A DNA stretch of 64,000 nucleotides from Asterias amurensis (taxonomy: Eukaryota; Echinodermata; Asteroidea; Forcipulatida; Asteriidae), in the NCBI RefSeq assembly GCF_032118995.1, contig NC_092656.1:21596965-21660964 (forward strand), written 5' to 3'. Numbering within the stretch: the stretch's first letter is position 1; each line of letters opens with the position of its first letter. Made by a program: the position numbers and the translations under genes. A model generated the notes under the pieces. It saw only the letters and a program-made list of their open reading frames with translations. It was not told where the DNA came from and did not search any database. Positions 28,701 through 38,876 of this stretch are shown piece after piece.

Positions 28701-31382
28701 ATTGGTTGCTTTCTGATCACGTGCTTCAAAGTTTACACAATAGTAATGTGTAAATTCAGTTTTGGAGGATTTATCCAGGGGGGGGCGGAAGTGGTATTGC
28801 GCAATCATTTGCTAGCGCGTTTTGGGTACACTCCATTTTAAAAATAGGTGATGACAATATTAAACAAGAAAAGATAACATGAATACCGCTGAAATGCTCT
28901 CTTTAACAGCACTGAAAACATAACAGTACTTATTGTAAGAGTATTTTCAATTGTGAAACTGATTAATTTTACATAAAATGCTTAAACATTTTACCGACAA
29001 TTTTCGTTGGCTTATTGCAGCGGCCAACGTGTATGAATGGGTCCAGGCGGGAGTTTCGTTACAAAACGTCACCCCTAAAATGGCTATAAACATCGACATA
29101 ATGTGAAAAAAATTATCGTTCATCGATTTTTTTTACTGAACGTTATGATGAGGGATAGATCTTTCTTTCCTGAAAGTTTGAACAAAATCCCTCCGTACAT
29201 CCTCTGGATATTTGACGTTTTTTTAGAGGTATTTTTGAGAAAATGGTTTCTGCCTATACTTGGTTTCCACGCAAACGATCGTCTGTTGACGGACGGGAAC
29301 ATTCGCCGCAGGTAATGTTAATTCTGAGGCAAGCGCACATCTTAAACATAGTATGTAAGACATGTCGTTTACGCTAAATATATGTTGCTTATTAAATTAT
29401 TAAGTTACTGAAGCAGTTGGCAATGCAAAAAAAATCATTTTACGATGTTTTCTAGTGTAAAAATTGGGTGAATTAACACTATTTAGAGATAAACGCACCC
29501 TTTGATTAAATGGACGCGTCTAGGCAGTCTCAACGGCCGCGCGCCTGCGTTCAAAGGGTAGAACGTATTCGAAATCTTTTAATTTTATATAGGGAATGTA
29601 CGTGCACTACACAGCGCACCGTTTGCGTATGTTTGTATGGAGAGCTTCGACCAGCGCTCGTCGTGAAAGAATAATGAGATTATTTTCAACGTAGGTGGCG
29701 GGATCGTGGCGCGACCCCTTCCGCCCCCCCCCCCCCCCCTGGATTTATCGACTTATTATAATATTTAACTTACATTACACAACTAGCATTGTACACAACT
29801 TGGAAATGGGTACACAACGTTGTGTACAAATTACACAAGTTGTTTAAAAACGTTTTACACAACGTTTTTTTACACAGCAGAATAACAGTGTACAGCAACC
29901 TTTAAAACACCCGATGATGTTATGGTGCTGTGTTTAAACAAACTGTCGAATCCGCCAACAATAAAATCGCTTAAAAAAAATGGTACTTCAAAAGCAGAGG
30001 TCGTAGGTTCGAATCCCATTCGAGCGATACGCTATTATTTGTTTTTAAAGAGCTCGGGAATTACTGGGTACAGTGCTAATACACATCGGTGTATGGGTAA
30101 AACCAGTTTTGAAGGGATTTTCTATCTCCGATGAAAAATTTAACATCTGCAAAATTTGTTGTTCATTCCGACACTTAATTGGTTACAAAATGTGCACAAA
30201 TCCAACGTTGCCCATAACTGATTGAGAATATGTCAACAATAGGTTGACTTAAAATTGGATGACGTCACCTAATCATGTCTTCGATGGCTTTCAGATCATT
30301 GCTTGGCGGGTTAGATATAATGAATTCTAGGCTAATATCTGATGTTTCAGACCGATACAAAAGGGGTAATTTTCACCCTTAAAGAAACAAAAATTAAGTG
30401 CTAATAATAAAAAGGTAATTTTCTACGACGTTGATGCTAGAGATCAGTGCTGAAAAAATTAATGTGGGGTGTTTTCATTTTGGAAATTTACATGACCTGT
30501 TCACTTTATACGAGGTTATGTAGCGACTGGTTGATTGATTGTTTTTTGTTTCCAAATATCACAATAAATAATCATTAAAAAAGTGCAAGAAAAAAACAAC
30601 AACAAAGGGTGATAAGAAGAGGGCACCAGGAATTAAAAAGCCTAGGCTTATACAGGGCCTGGACACTGGATTCAATTCAATATGACGTTTTTTCCATGTT
30701 CTTTTTGGAAAATAAAAATGACGTGCAAATAAAGAAAAAGGTAATTGAAATATTTCCCCATAAAATTTATCGCAATTCAGTAACTTCCTTTTCTTTTAGA
30801 AAGTCACAAAAACGGTCGCAAAAAAAGGTTAATTTTATATCTGTCACCGCGCTGATAAGCACATTCAGTTCCAGCTGCGCATGTCTGTTACTGCTGACAA
30901 CGCAATTTGTTGCTCTCGGCCTTTTACTGGTATTGTCAAAAAGTCATAGGAGAGCAACACTGGCGTTCACAGCAGTAACAGACATGCGCAGCTGGAACTC
31001 CGAATTACTTATTCTTTTTGGGGCATCCCCCAATAGTAGTCCTATTTTCCTTCTTTATTTATCAACGGGACTCCCTCCCCATACCTTGATTAATTATTTG
31101 TCATCATCGGGAAAAAGAGTCATTGTCATTGTTGGCTTTCAAGCAAAGTGGTTTGAAACACTTTTGATCCACTTGACTTGATCCACTTGATTTACAGGGT
31201 TCTGTGTGGACTTGACAAACAGCTCCCGCGCTTTGCGTGAGACATGGCTAGAGAAGAGCTGTGATGAGTGCATCTGTACAACCGATGGTCCATCGTGCGC
31301 TGCTGTCAAGTGTGCCATGTTTCCAGCCGATGTGTGTCTTGTGTACGATGAATACCGTTGCTGCCCAACCGGGCAATGTTAA
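25780..31382 (+). CDS. Small secreted 12-cysteine protein, beta-microseminoprotein/VWC-like
   Basis: Two coding exons, 25780-25930 and 31198-31382, are joined in phase 1 across a 5.3 kb intron and give 111 residues. The ATG at 25780 opens a clean signal peptide (MVSVLGLVIVVCFLQAKGDA). The mature part has 12 cysteines: one at its start, one in QKC, then FCVDL, the cluster CDECIC, four further single positions, an adjacent CC pair and a last C two residues before the end. The C-D-L ... W ... C-x-x-C-x-C spacing resembles beta-microseminoprotein and single-VWC secreted proteins. I see the pattern by eye only; assignment between the two families is open. The exon runs one base past the stop into a donor, and a 3' untranslated exon probably starts at 32081, with AATAAA at 32428-32433. 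No function is inferred beyond an extracellular, disulfide-rich role. Confidence 0.72.
26025..26345. repeat. Array of short TGTGTAAA / TTTACACA motifs
   Basis: About ten copies of TTACACA or TGTGTAA occur in both orientations in 320 bp, several forming small palindromes such as TGTGTAAACGGTTTACACA. It lies in the Cys-rich gene intron. A second cluster is at 29770-29885. Confidence 0.7.
29770..29885. repeat. Second cluster of ACACAA / TTGTGT motifs
   Basis: ATTACACAACTAG, GTACACAACGTTGTGTAC and TTTTACACAACG occur in about 115 bp. A single pair (TTTACACAATAGTAATGTGTAAA) also occurs near 28731-28755 in two short matching halves. Confidence 0.6.
29985..30150 (+). repeat. tRNA-derived SINE, family S1
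   Basis: B-box GGTTCGAATCC at 30006-30016, then CTCGGGAATTACTGGGTACA, CACATCGGTGTATGGG and ATCTCCGATGAAAAATTTAA. It lies in the long intron of the Cys-rich protein gene. Confidence 0.62.
30867..30999. repeat. Foldback element
   Basis: The left arm AGTTCCAGCTGCGCATGTCT and GTTACTGCTG are the exact complement of CAGCAGTAAC and AGACATGCGCAGCTGGAACT at the right. Inner GTTGCTCTC / GAGAGCAAC also pairs. Confidence 0.75.
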
Positions 31383-32080
31383 GGTAAGGTCACTAATCTC
31401 TTTGCCTTGCTATAACTTTGCCAGCTCTTTAAAGGACTGACTATGTATCGACAAAATTTGAATTCTTATGAATTTACATGGAGCTTTTACAATCGCATTT
31501 TAACTCAACTATTTGCTAGAACATGATGGCGTTTCACACTAATGCGGCCATGCGCGTAACGCACTGAATGTTAGACTCGTAATATACAAATAACAAATGT
31601 TTATGAGTGCATTGGTATGAATGTTTTTAATGAGTTGAAAGATTTCAACGAACGAAAATATTGTTACTATTGCACAAATGAAAAACGGTCATTATTTATT
31701 TTATAAAGATCCAAGTAGACTATAGGCCGCTACTAAAGATGGATGCTAATGAATGTAGGCCCTTCAAGAATAATTTCTCAAGAGCATTCAATCAATGAAA
31801 TAGTCACTTTAGTCAAAGGAGGGCGGGCGAGCGTGCAATAAAACGAATTAATTTGATGGAGCGAAAATGTACGGTGAATGGAAGAAAAATGCATTGTGAA
31901 TGGAAGAAAAATGCGCGGTGAATGACGTAGCGTGCATTGGTACGTTTATTTGACATCACGTGACAGACAATCCTCCAATCAACTAGCAATGATCTGCTTG
32001 GGTGTTAATACTTTTTATCGAAGTTATTTATTTATAATAACAAATAAATAAATAAAACTTTTACCTTTCTTCTTTGATAG

Positions 32081-32450
32081 GGGAGGTGGTTCGTCCTTGA
32101 CGTCTGTGATGGGTGCTTAAATCCCGTAACACACTACAGGCCAACTACTATCGCACAGAACTGAGTAATACCTGAACAGTTCATTGTATTTTTGGATGGT
32201 TAAATAAGTTAATGTCGTTATTGCTATTTCGAATTTATTTCCCCATATCTTTGAAGATAATATTGTGTTAACATTGCGTTCAGAAAGCAATGTATTTTAG
32301 CTTGAAATTGTTGCTATTGTCTGGCATGATTTTCTACTTTTTTAGTCTGATTTTCAACTTGTTGCCCTTGGAAAAATGTGGTTAGTTTTCCTGATAAGTC
32401 CAAACAATTTGTGTCTGAGGAAAAATTAATAAACCAAAGTTACGCGTGAA
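32081..32450 (+). other. Probable 3' UTR exon of the Cys-rich secreted protein gene
   Basis: The coding exon ends TTAAG/gtaagg just after its stop. The next good acceptor on the plus strand is a TTTCTTCTTTGATAG stretch ending at 32080. No open frame follows, and AATAAA occurs at 32428-32433. A spliced 3' UTR is the simplest reading, though an intron after the stop would normally invite nonsense-mediated decay unless it is very close. Here it is one base away, which is tolerated. Confidence 0.45.
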
Positions 32451-32971
32451 CAAGTTGGAACCAGAAATAGTTCTTGATGTGGGTTCGTCCCTTGTATACA
32501 TAATTAATGTTTTTCAAGACATATCGCCTTTATGGCATTTAAAGTTATAAATTAAACAAATAGCCTTCATAGTTTCATGTTTTTCTTTTTACAAAAATTC
32601 CGTCGAACGCAAACAATCTTTATTTTAAACTGATGTTTCTACAAAACCCTTTGTGCCATAATGTTTTATAATTCGGTACAACATTTAAAGTTGGGGAGAG
32701 GAATTGGTTAAACGCCCTTCTAATCATGCCCAAATTTGTGCAGCCATTTCACAAATTTAAAACAAGAATGTCTGTTTTTAATACTTACCATAAAATTTAG
32801 AGCATGTTTTTTTTTACATATTGGAGGAAAACATTCTTAACAAAACAAAATGTGTTGTTTTAAATCCCTTTTTGATAGCAATTTTCAGTCTATATTGAAG
32901 GGAAAAAATAAAAAAATAAAAATGCAGTTAAAAAACATATGTGTACATTTTACGGCTAATTTCCAAACATG

Positions 32972-33299
32972 TACCAGTCTTCTCACTTGCTGTATCTCAA
33001 CATATGCAGAAAATAACAAACCTGTGAAAATTTGAGCTCAATCGGTCATCGAAGTTGCGAAATAATAATGAAAGAAAAAACACCCTTGTCACACAAAGTT
33101 GTGCGCTTTCAGATGCTTGATTTCTCTTGAGGTCTCGAAATCAAATTCGTGGAAAAAAAATCTTTCTCGAAAACTACGTTACTTCAGAGGAGCTGTTTCT
33201 CACAATGTTTTGTACTATCAACCTCTCCCCAAGTAAGGTTTTATGCTCAATTTGTTTTTGTATTTTGAGTAATTACCAATAGTGTCCACTGCCTTTAAA
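32972..33299. repeat. MITE family R1, 5'-truncated
   Basis: Same body and right end as the 13.1 kb copy, starting within the ACCAGTCTTCTCACTTGCTG segment. Its right end TTTAAA is shared with the next copy. Confidence 0.78.
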
Positions 33300-33680
33300 G
33301 GCAGTGGACACTATTGGTAATTGTCAAAGACTAGCCTTCACAGTTGGTGTATCTCAACATATGCATAAAATAACAAACCTGTGAAAATTTGAGCTCAGTC
33401 GGTCGTCGAAGTTGCGAGATAACAATGAAAGAAAAAACACCCTTGACACAAGACGTTGTGTGCGTTTAGATGGTTGATTTCGAGACCTCAAGTTCTAAAT
33501 CTGAGGTCTCGAAATCAAATTCGTGGAAAATTATTTCTTTCTCGAAAACTATGTCACTTCAGAGGGAGCCGTTTCTCACAATGTTTTATACCATCAACCT
33601 CTCCCCATTACTCGTCAACAATAAAGGTTTTATGCTTATAAATATTTTGAGTAATTACCAATAGTGTCCACTGCCTTTAA
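33294..33680. repeat. MITE family R1, full length
   Basis: Runs from AAAGGCAGTGGACACTAT to GTGTCCACTGCCTTTAA. An internal hairpin is formed by CGAGACCTCAAGTTC and CTGAGGTCTCG. It abuts the previous copy. Confidence 0.85.
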
Positions 33681-33979
33681 AGGAACATATTACAGAATTG
33701 GTCAGGACAAAAAATCGTCTAAGATCACAGATTTACATAAAACTTACACGGTCTAACGATGACGCGAGTAGAAAACATCCCTTGAAATATTTGTCTGAAA
33801 TGTCATTATTTGATGAGAAATAAAATAAAACTAATTTCCCGTTTGGATAACACGAACATAAGTTCGGCAAATTGGTTTCTAAGTGTTCACAGTAACCAGA
33901 AACGGAGGTCAAGTCGTCTTCTCTGGTGTTCTTTGTTGAGTTGTATGGTTCACGCTCAAATAGCTACATTTCCACGCGC

Positions 33980-34554
33980 TTAAAGTCACCTGGAAGTGGT
34001 ATTTTTTCAAAATAAAGCTTTTGTCACTAATATGTGTTTTGATGAGTTGAATGTGAATTAACAGTTAACTAAGGTTTTAAAAAATCAGTTCTTATGTTAT
34101 TTACAAATTTAAGAGTAGACCCCGACCCGAGAGGGCGCTGTTCGTGACGTCAATCGAGGCAGACTTTGCCTGTAATGCGTAGAGTAAACACAATTGCAAA
34201 GTACATGTACGGACCAAGTCGTGAGTTTGTACGTTTCAAAAAAAAAAATTGTTTTTTTCCGGCAATGCCGACCAGGTGTATTGCTGCTGAATGCAGAAAA
34301 ACACTTTTTGAAATGTACCAACTCACGACTTGGACGTACATGTACTTTGCACGTGTGTTTACTATACGCATTGCAGGCAAAGTCTGCCTTGAATGACGTC
34401 ACAAAAGGGGTAGGCGGAGTCAGCCCCCCAAACAACTTTATATATTTTTTAAACATATAAATCGTGACAAACAATTACTACAAAAATTGTTTTATTGTTC
34501 GTGAGCATATACTCTTGTTTGAAAGAAAAAATTATATTTCCAGGTGACTTTAAA
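33980..34554. repeat. MITE family R2, copy 3, inverted
   Basis: Runs from TTAAAGTCACCTGGAAGTGG to CCAGGTGACTTTAA in the opposite orientation to copies 1 and 2. An R1-like fragment (AAAGGCACTGGACACC) begins directly at its right end. Confidence 0.83.
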
Positions 34555-36084
34555 GGCACTGGACACCTTTGGTAATTGTGCGACAGGTATAAAACATGCC
34601 CCTTACTTTGTGGTTTAATCAACTTCAGTTAGTTCCTTTAACTAATTCTTTTGTAAATCGAGCGCCCTCAACGTCATGTTTCGGGTGCTCCCATAATTCC
34701 ATATTGAAGACAGCTCTATACATGTGCTTTGCTTGACTTAACTTTTACAGGTAAATTTCCCCTTTTTGTATTATATATTTCTCATTCTAAAGTTGTTTAA
34801 GTTTATTATCTAAGATTGTTGTACATTAAGCTTAAGTTTCAAAGGATAGTGTCTGTAGAATATGCCGATTATGCTCTAAGTTTGGTTACCGCATTGCCGA
34901 TGTAAAATAGTATTCCAAGATGGCGCGGCCCATAAAAGCCGTGGCGGGAACCGCATACGTATTTGAGTCGTTTTCTGTTCTGGGCCAAGTTTGTGTGCTT
35001 TCAGATGCCTACAAAAGGCTTCAAGCCTGAATTATTTTTTGTATATTATTTGAGTGAGAAATTATCTCTTTCTGAAAAACTACCAACGTTACTTCATAGG
35101 GAGCTTATAATATTGTTTCTCATTAGTTATATATTAACGGCTCTCCATAGCTCGTTACTAAATAGTGTTTTATATTTTGAGTAATTACCAATAGTGTCCA
35201 GTACCTATGGCAACTTTAATAATAATTCTTTGTCATTATTGTGTAAAGTGTGCAAGTTAACCATTTGGCTAAACGCGGCACAACTCGCATTATGCATGCA
35301 ACGTTTGCGCATGCATTTCGCATCAAGGTTGTGAATTACAATGAAAACTGTTTATTCATTTATAAGGCAAGGTATTGTCCAATACCAGTATCCTCGCTTG
35401 GTGTATCCCAACGTGTAAAATGCAAAAGTAACAAACCTGTTTTATATTAATTGACCTGATGTATTGTGAAGACCTTATAAATAAAACATGTGATATAGTT
35501 ACAAGAAGACTGCATATCGTATGTGTTCTGTACTCACGTTCATTGAACACTTCTCTCAGACTCGCATCTGAGTGCCGCGCAAATTAAAAAATGGCCATGC
35601 GCCCAACAGTGGAATGTTTGTCAAATCATCTCCATCCATCACAATCAAGAAAAACTTGAAATCTCACCTGTTCAAAACAAGCATACTCACACAATCCTCA
35701 GTCCTAATTTGTCTTCCTCCCCATCAAGCGCCATGGGAGTGAGTACCTTCTTTGTATTCTATATTGATTATTATTATTATTATTTACTAAGATTTGACTG
35801 GCATTTTTCCCTTTCGGAATTGTTATCAATAATCCGGCAATAATCCTCTTAAAAACAGCAGAGCTCTCTTAGTTTAGTACTTTGTAACTTGGGCGATATC
35901 ACGATATCACCGAATATCGCGATATATTTTGACGATACATCATGGGTAAAAAAAAAGCAATATCGCCAAAGCTTATTTTTAGTTAGATCTACAGGGTTGG
36001 GATTTAATATCCCAGTAGTAGATAGTTGCCAAGTAACAGGTGCTTAGGACATGGGGTAGCTAAATATTAAATTGTGATCTAAAT

Positions 36085-36440
36085 TTTGGGGCACTTTCGG
36101 TAAACAGTATTGTCCAAGTCCCACACTTCGTGTATCACAACTTATATATAAAATAACAAACCTGTGAAAATTTAGGTTCAATCGGTCATTGGAGTCGGGA
36201 GAAAATAACGGGAAAACCCATTCTTGTTTCCGCGCGTTTCGCCATGTCATGACATGTGTTTAAAATAAATCCGTAATTCTCGCTAACGAGAATTTATATT
36301 GATTTAATGTTTTCTCAAAAAGTAAAGCATTTCATGGAATAATATTTCAAGAGAAGTCTTTCACCACTACCTTCTGTAAACCCTGTAAATTATTTGTAAA
36401 TCTGTGAACTTTTTCTTTTTTTCTGTACCGAAAGTGTATA
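36085..36440. repeat. Repeat family R3, copy 2, inverted
   Basis: Reverse-complement match in order to 23145-23485, including CATTTCATGGAATAATATTT and TACCTTCTGTAAACCCTGTA. Confidence 0.7.
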
Positions 36441-36743
36441 ATGGCTTGTAACGGAAAAATAACCAAATCACATAAAACATTCACTCCACATTTTGTTGTC
36501 TTCATTTTTAATTGTACTATTTCTGAGAACAGCCTTGTGTAGGCATGGGGCATCAAATACTTTTTAAAGTATTGACATCGGATCAAGTTTATTACAGTTT
36601 TTACAAATTCAAAACCATTCTTGTTGTTTTTGTTTATGAACAGTAACAATTCTACCATACCCTAAACATGCAATCTTATTGCACATACTTCTACAACATA
36701 CTCCAATGTATGTGTGGCACTGGTAGGCCCTCAAAGCACCTTA

Positions 36744-37090
36744 GTTAAGAACACCTTGGATCGGTCGAGTTGGTCTTTGAAAAGCGTTTGAAAAAGTTTT
36801 TTATAAAATGCATATGGGTAGAAAGATGTTGTAAAAGTAGAATACAATGATCCACACAATTATGCCTACAAATTGCGTTTTCCTTTTACCTCGTCGACTA
36901 ACAAATTCAGCCATTTATAAATGGCCGACCGTTTTAGTTTGCAAAGTAAAAGGAAACCACGCAATTTCGAGGCAAATTTGTATGGATCATTGTATTCTAC
37001 TTTCAAAACATCTTTCCAACCATATGCATTTAATAACAAACGGCTTTTTATAGACCAATTCGACCGATCCAAGGCAACGTGTTTCTTTAA
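36744..37090. repeat. MITE family R4, copy 2
   Basis: Same terminal sequence (GATCGGTCGAGTTGGTCTTT / ACCAATTCGACCGATCCAAG) and the same ATGGCCGACCGTTTTAG centre as copy 1. Confidence 0.78.
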
Positions 37091-37714
37091 ATACCCCATT
37101 CATCAGCCCTAATAATATTGTCTCTGAAATTATCTAAACTCCTTAGGAGTAGATGCAGCACCGTAGCCAAATTGGCGTACACGAGCAAGTCTGTGTGAGT
37201 GACTACTAGACTTGACCAGACACCGTGACGTTTACTTTCAAATTAACCATAGTCGACCATGCTACGTGCATACCCATGCTCCGTGCATGGTTTGATATAG
37301 TCAATCTCCCTGTGCTCTCTGGTTTCTGGTTAATCTCGTCCGTGAAGTCAATTCTAATCGCCACCCGAACTTGCTCCAGGCTGCTAATAAATCACATAAC
37401 CAATCTCTACCCACACAGATCCCCATACCCCTGGTGATCACATAATATTTACATACATGTATACATAAATAAATTTAATCCTGAGGTTGCAGGTTCAAAT
37501 CCCGCTCCACTCAATTTTTCTTTGTCAAACCCTAATTTTTTTAAATTAATTTTCACAGTCAGTTTCCCTGATGTTTTTTGGGGTTGATAATTGAAATGAA
37601 AAGTTGCATCCCCTTAGATGATCCCACTGCCTCTGCTTCCTAAAATGTGACTGGTGCCCCTGCCCCCCCCCCCCCCCACCCCGAGCAAAGATAACAACAA
37701 AAAAGGGAGACCCT

Positions 37715-37815
37715 CAGCATTAGGGCTTGATAGCGCGTTTGGTAAAGCAGCGTCGACACCTCAATCCAGAGGACCCAGGTTCAAGTCCAACTCTTGTCAA
37801 TTTTTCTTTGTCTCA
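37715..37815 (+). repeat. tRNA-like SINE head
   Basis: A TAGCGCGTTTGGTAAAGC A-box region and an AGGTTCAAGTCC B-box are spaced like a tRNA, followed by TCAATTTTTCTTTGTC. A partial copy with GGTTCAAATCC and the same tail sits at about 37478-37530, so the pair belongs to one SINE family, different from S1. Confidence 0.55.
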
Positions 37816-38876
37816 ACCCCAAATTTAATTTTAGTTGAGTGACATGATTAGTACCTATCACAAGCCTGTTCAAAATCTGGTGGGAGTGTTGTATATAAAA
37901 TGAGACAGCAACATGTATACAGGTCCAACAGCTGCAGTCTTTATACAATTGTATGTACATTACACTATTAAAAATAAATACAAGCACTTACTGTTACAGT
38001 TCACATAACTAAGGCATCCAGCAGGTTTACTTTTTTGTAAACTCTCAAAATGAGTTGTTCACCGTCCACAAGAAAAGGCAAAATAATGCTTAGTTGAACA
38101 CTTTCGTATTGTCAAGTTTAGATTTTAAACAGAGTGGACTGAGACCTATTCAACATTAAAGCCCTAACGATGCTAAATGTAACATTGACCAAATGGCAAT
38201 AGTTGTTGTAATCTTTTGCAATTGGCAGTCAACTCAGATGTCATTCTTTGACTGAATTTGTTACATTTAGATGTCAAGTGACTTTGAGTTGCATTTTGTT
38301 TTGGCAGTCATTTTGTTTTGGCAGTCAAGTTTACACCTTGATGGAATTTGTTGCATTTGACTGAGTTCGTGGTCCGCACAAATTAGCCAATTCACTACTA
38401 CACACTTATTTAAGCAATAGTAGGCAAACACCCTTGCTCAGTCTTAATTCAATGCAACAAAATCCCATGTTTTTTTTTTTTTTTTGCATTTGGCATGGTT
38501 CTCATTTCAACTGTGTTGCATTCTGATGTGTTTGGCACGGTATGTGGATCAGAGGGAATCTAATAGGGGTTAGGGTTTCAAATTAATACAGTGTACCTCT
38601 GTAGGAACTATAGTGACAACTTAAACCACATAAATAAAACTGAACAAAAGGATTTTCTAAAGTTGCATGGCCGACGATAGCAAGGCTCACAGGTACATGT
38701 AACAAGATTATATTATTAGACATGCATTATTTTTATTTATTTGTCAAAAAAATAATTTGGTGGGGAGACCCTGAACATGTCCATAAAAAAAGAAAAAAAT
38801 ATGCATCTATTTAATTCAATATTTTTTTGTAGCACCGACCTTCCGAAGTGGATTACTTGGTGGGGTTTATTTCTCG

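Larger units (their letters stand above)
25931..31197. other. Long intron of the Cys-rich gene
   Basis: 5.3 kb of AT-rich sequence with the two ACACAA motif clusters, an S1 SINE, a poly-C run near 29726, and a hairpin at 30867-30999. A 190-codon open frame at 30609-31181 crosses that hairpin and has no family similarity; I do not call it a gene. Confidence 0.6.
31383..38876. other. Repeat-rich region between the Cys-rich gene and PIGB
   Basis: Apart from the probable 3' UTR exon, it holds R1 (two copies), R2, R3 and R4 elements, R1-like fragments, two tRNA-like SINE heads near 37.5-37.8 kb and poly-C at 37663. A TTTTGTTTTGGCAGTCA duplication lies near 38297-38330. I see no gene. Confidence 0.55.

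Noticed and set aside
30609-31181. 190-codon open frame on the plus strand
   Set aside because: It has no family similarity, starts with a non-ATG codon, runs across a foldback repeat and ends at the acceptor of the next exon. It looks like chance in an intron.
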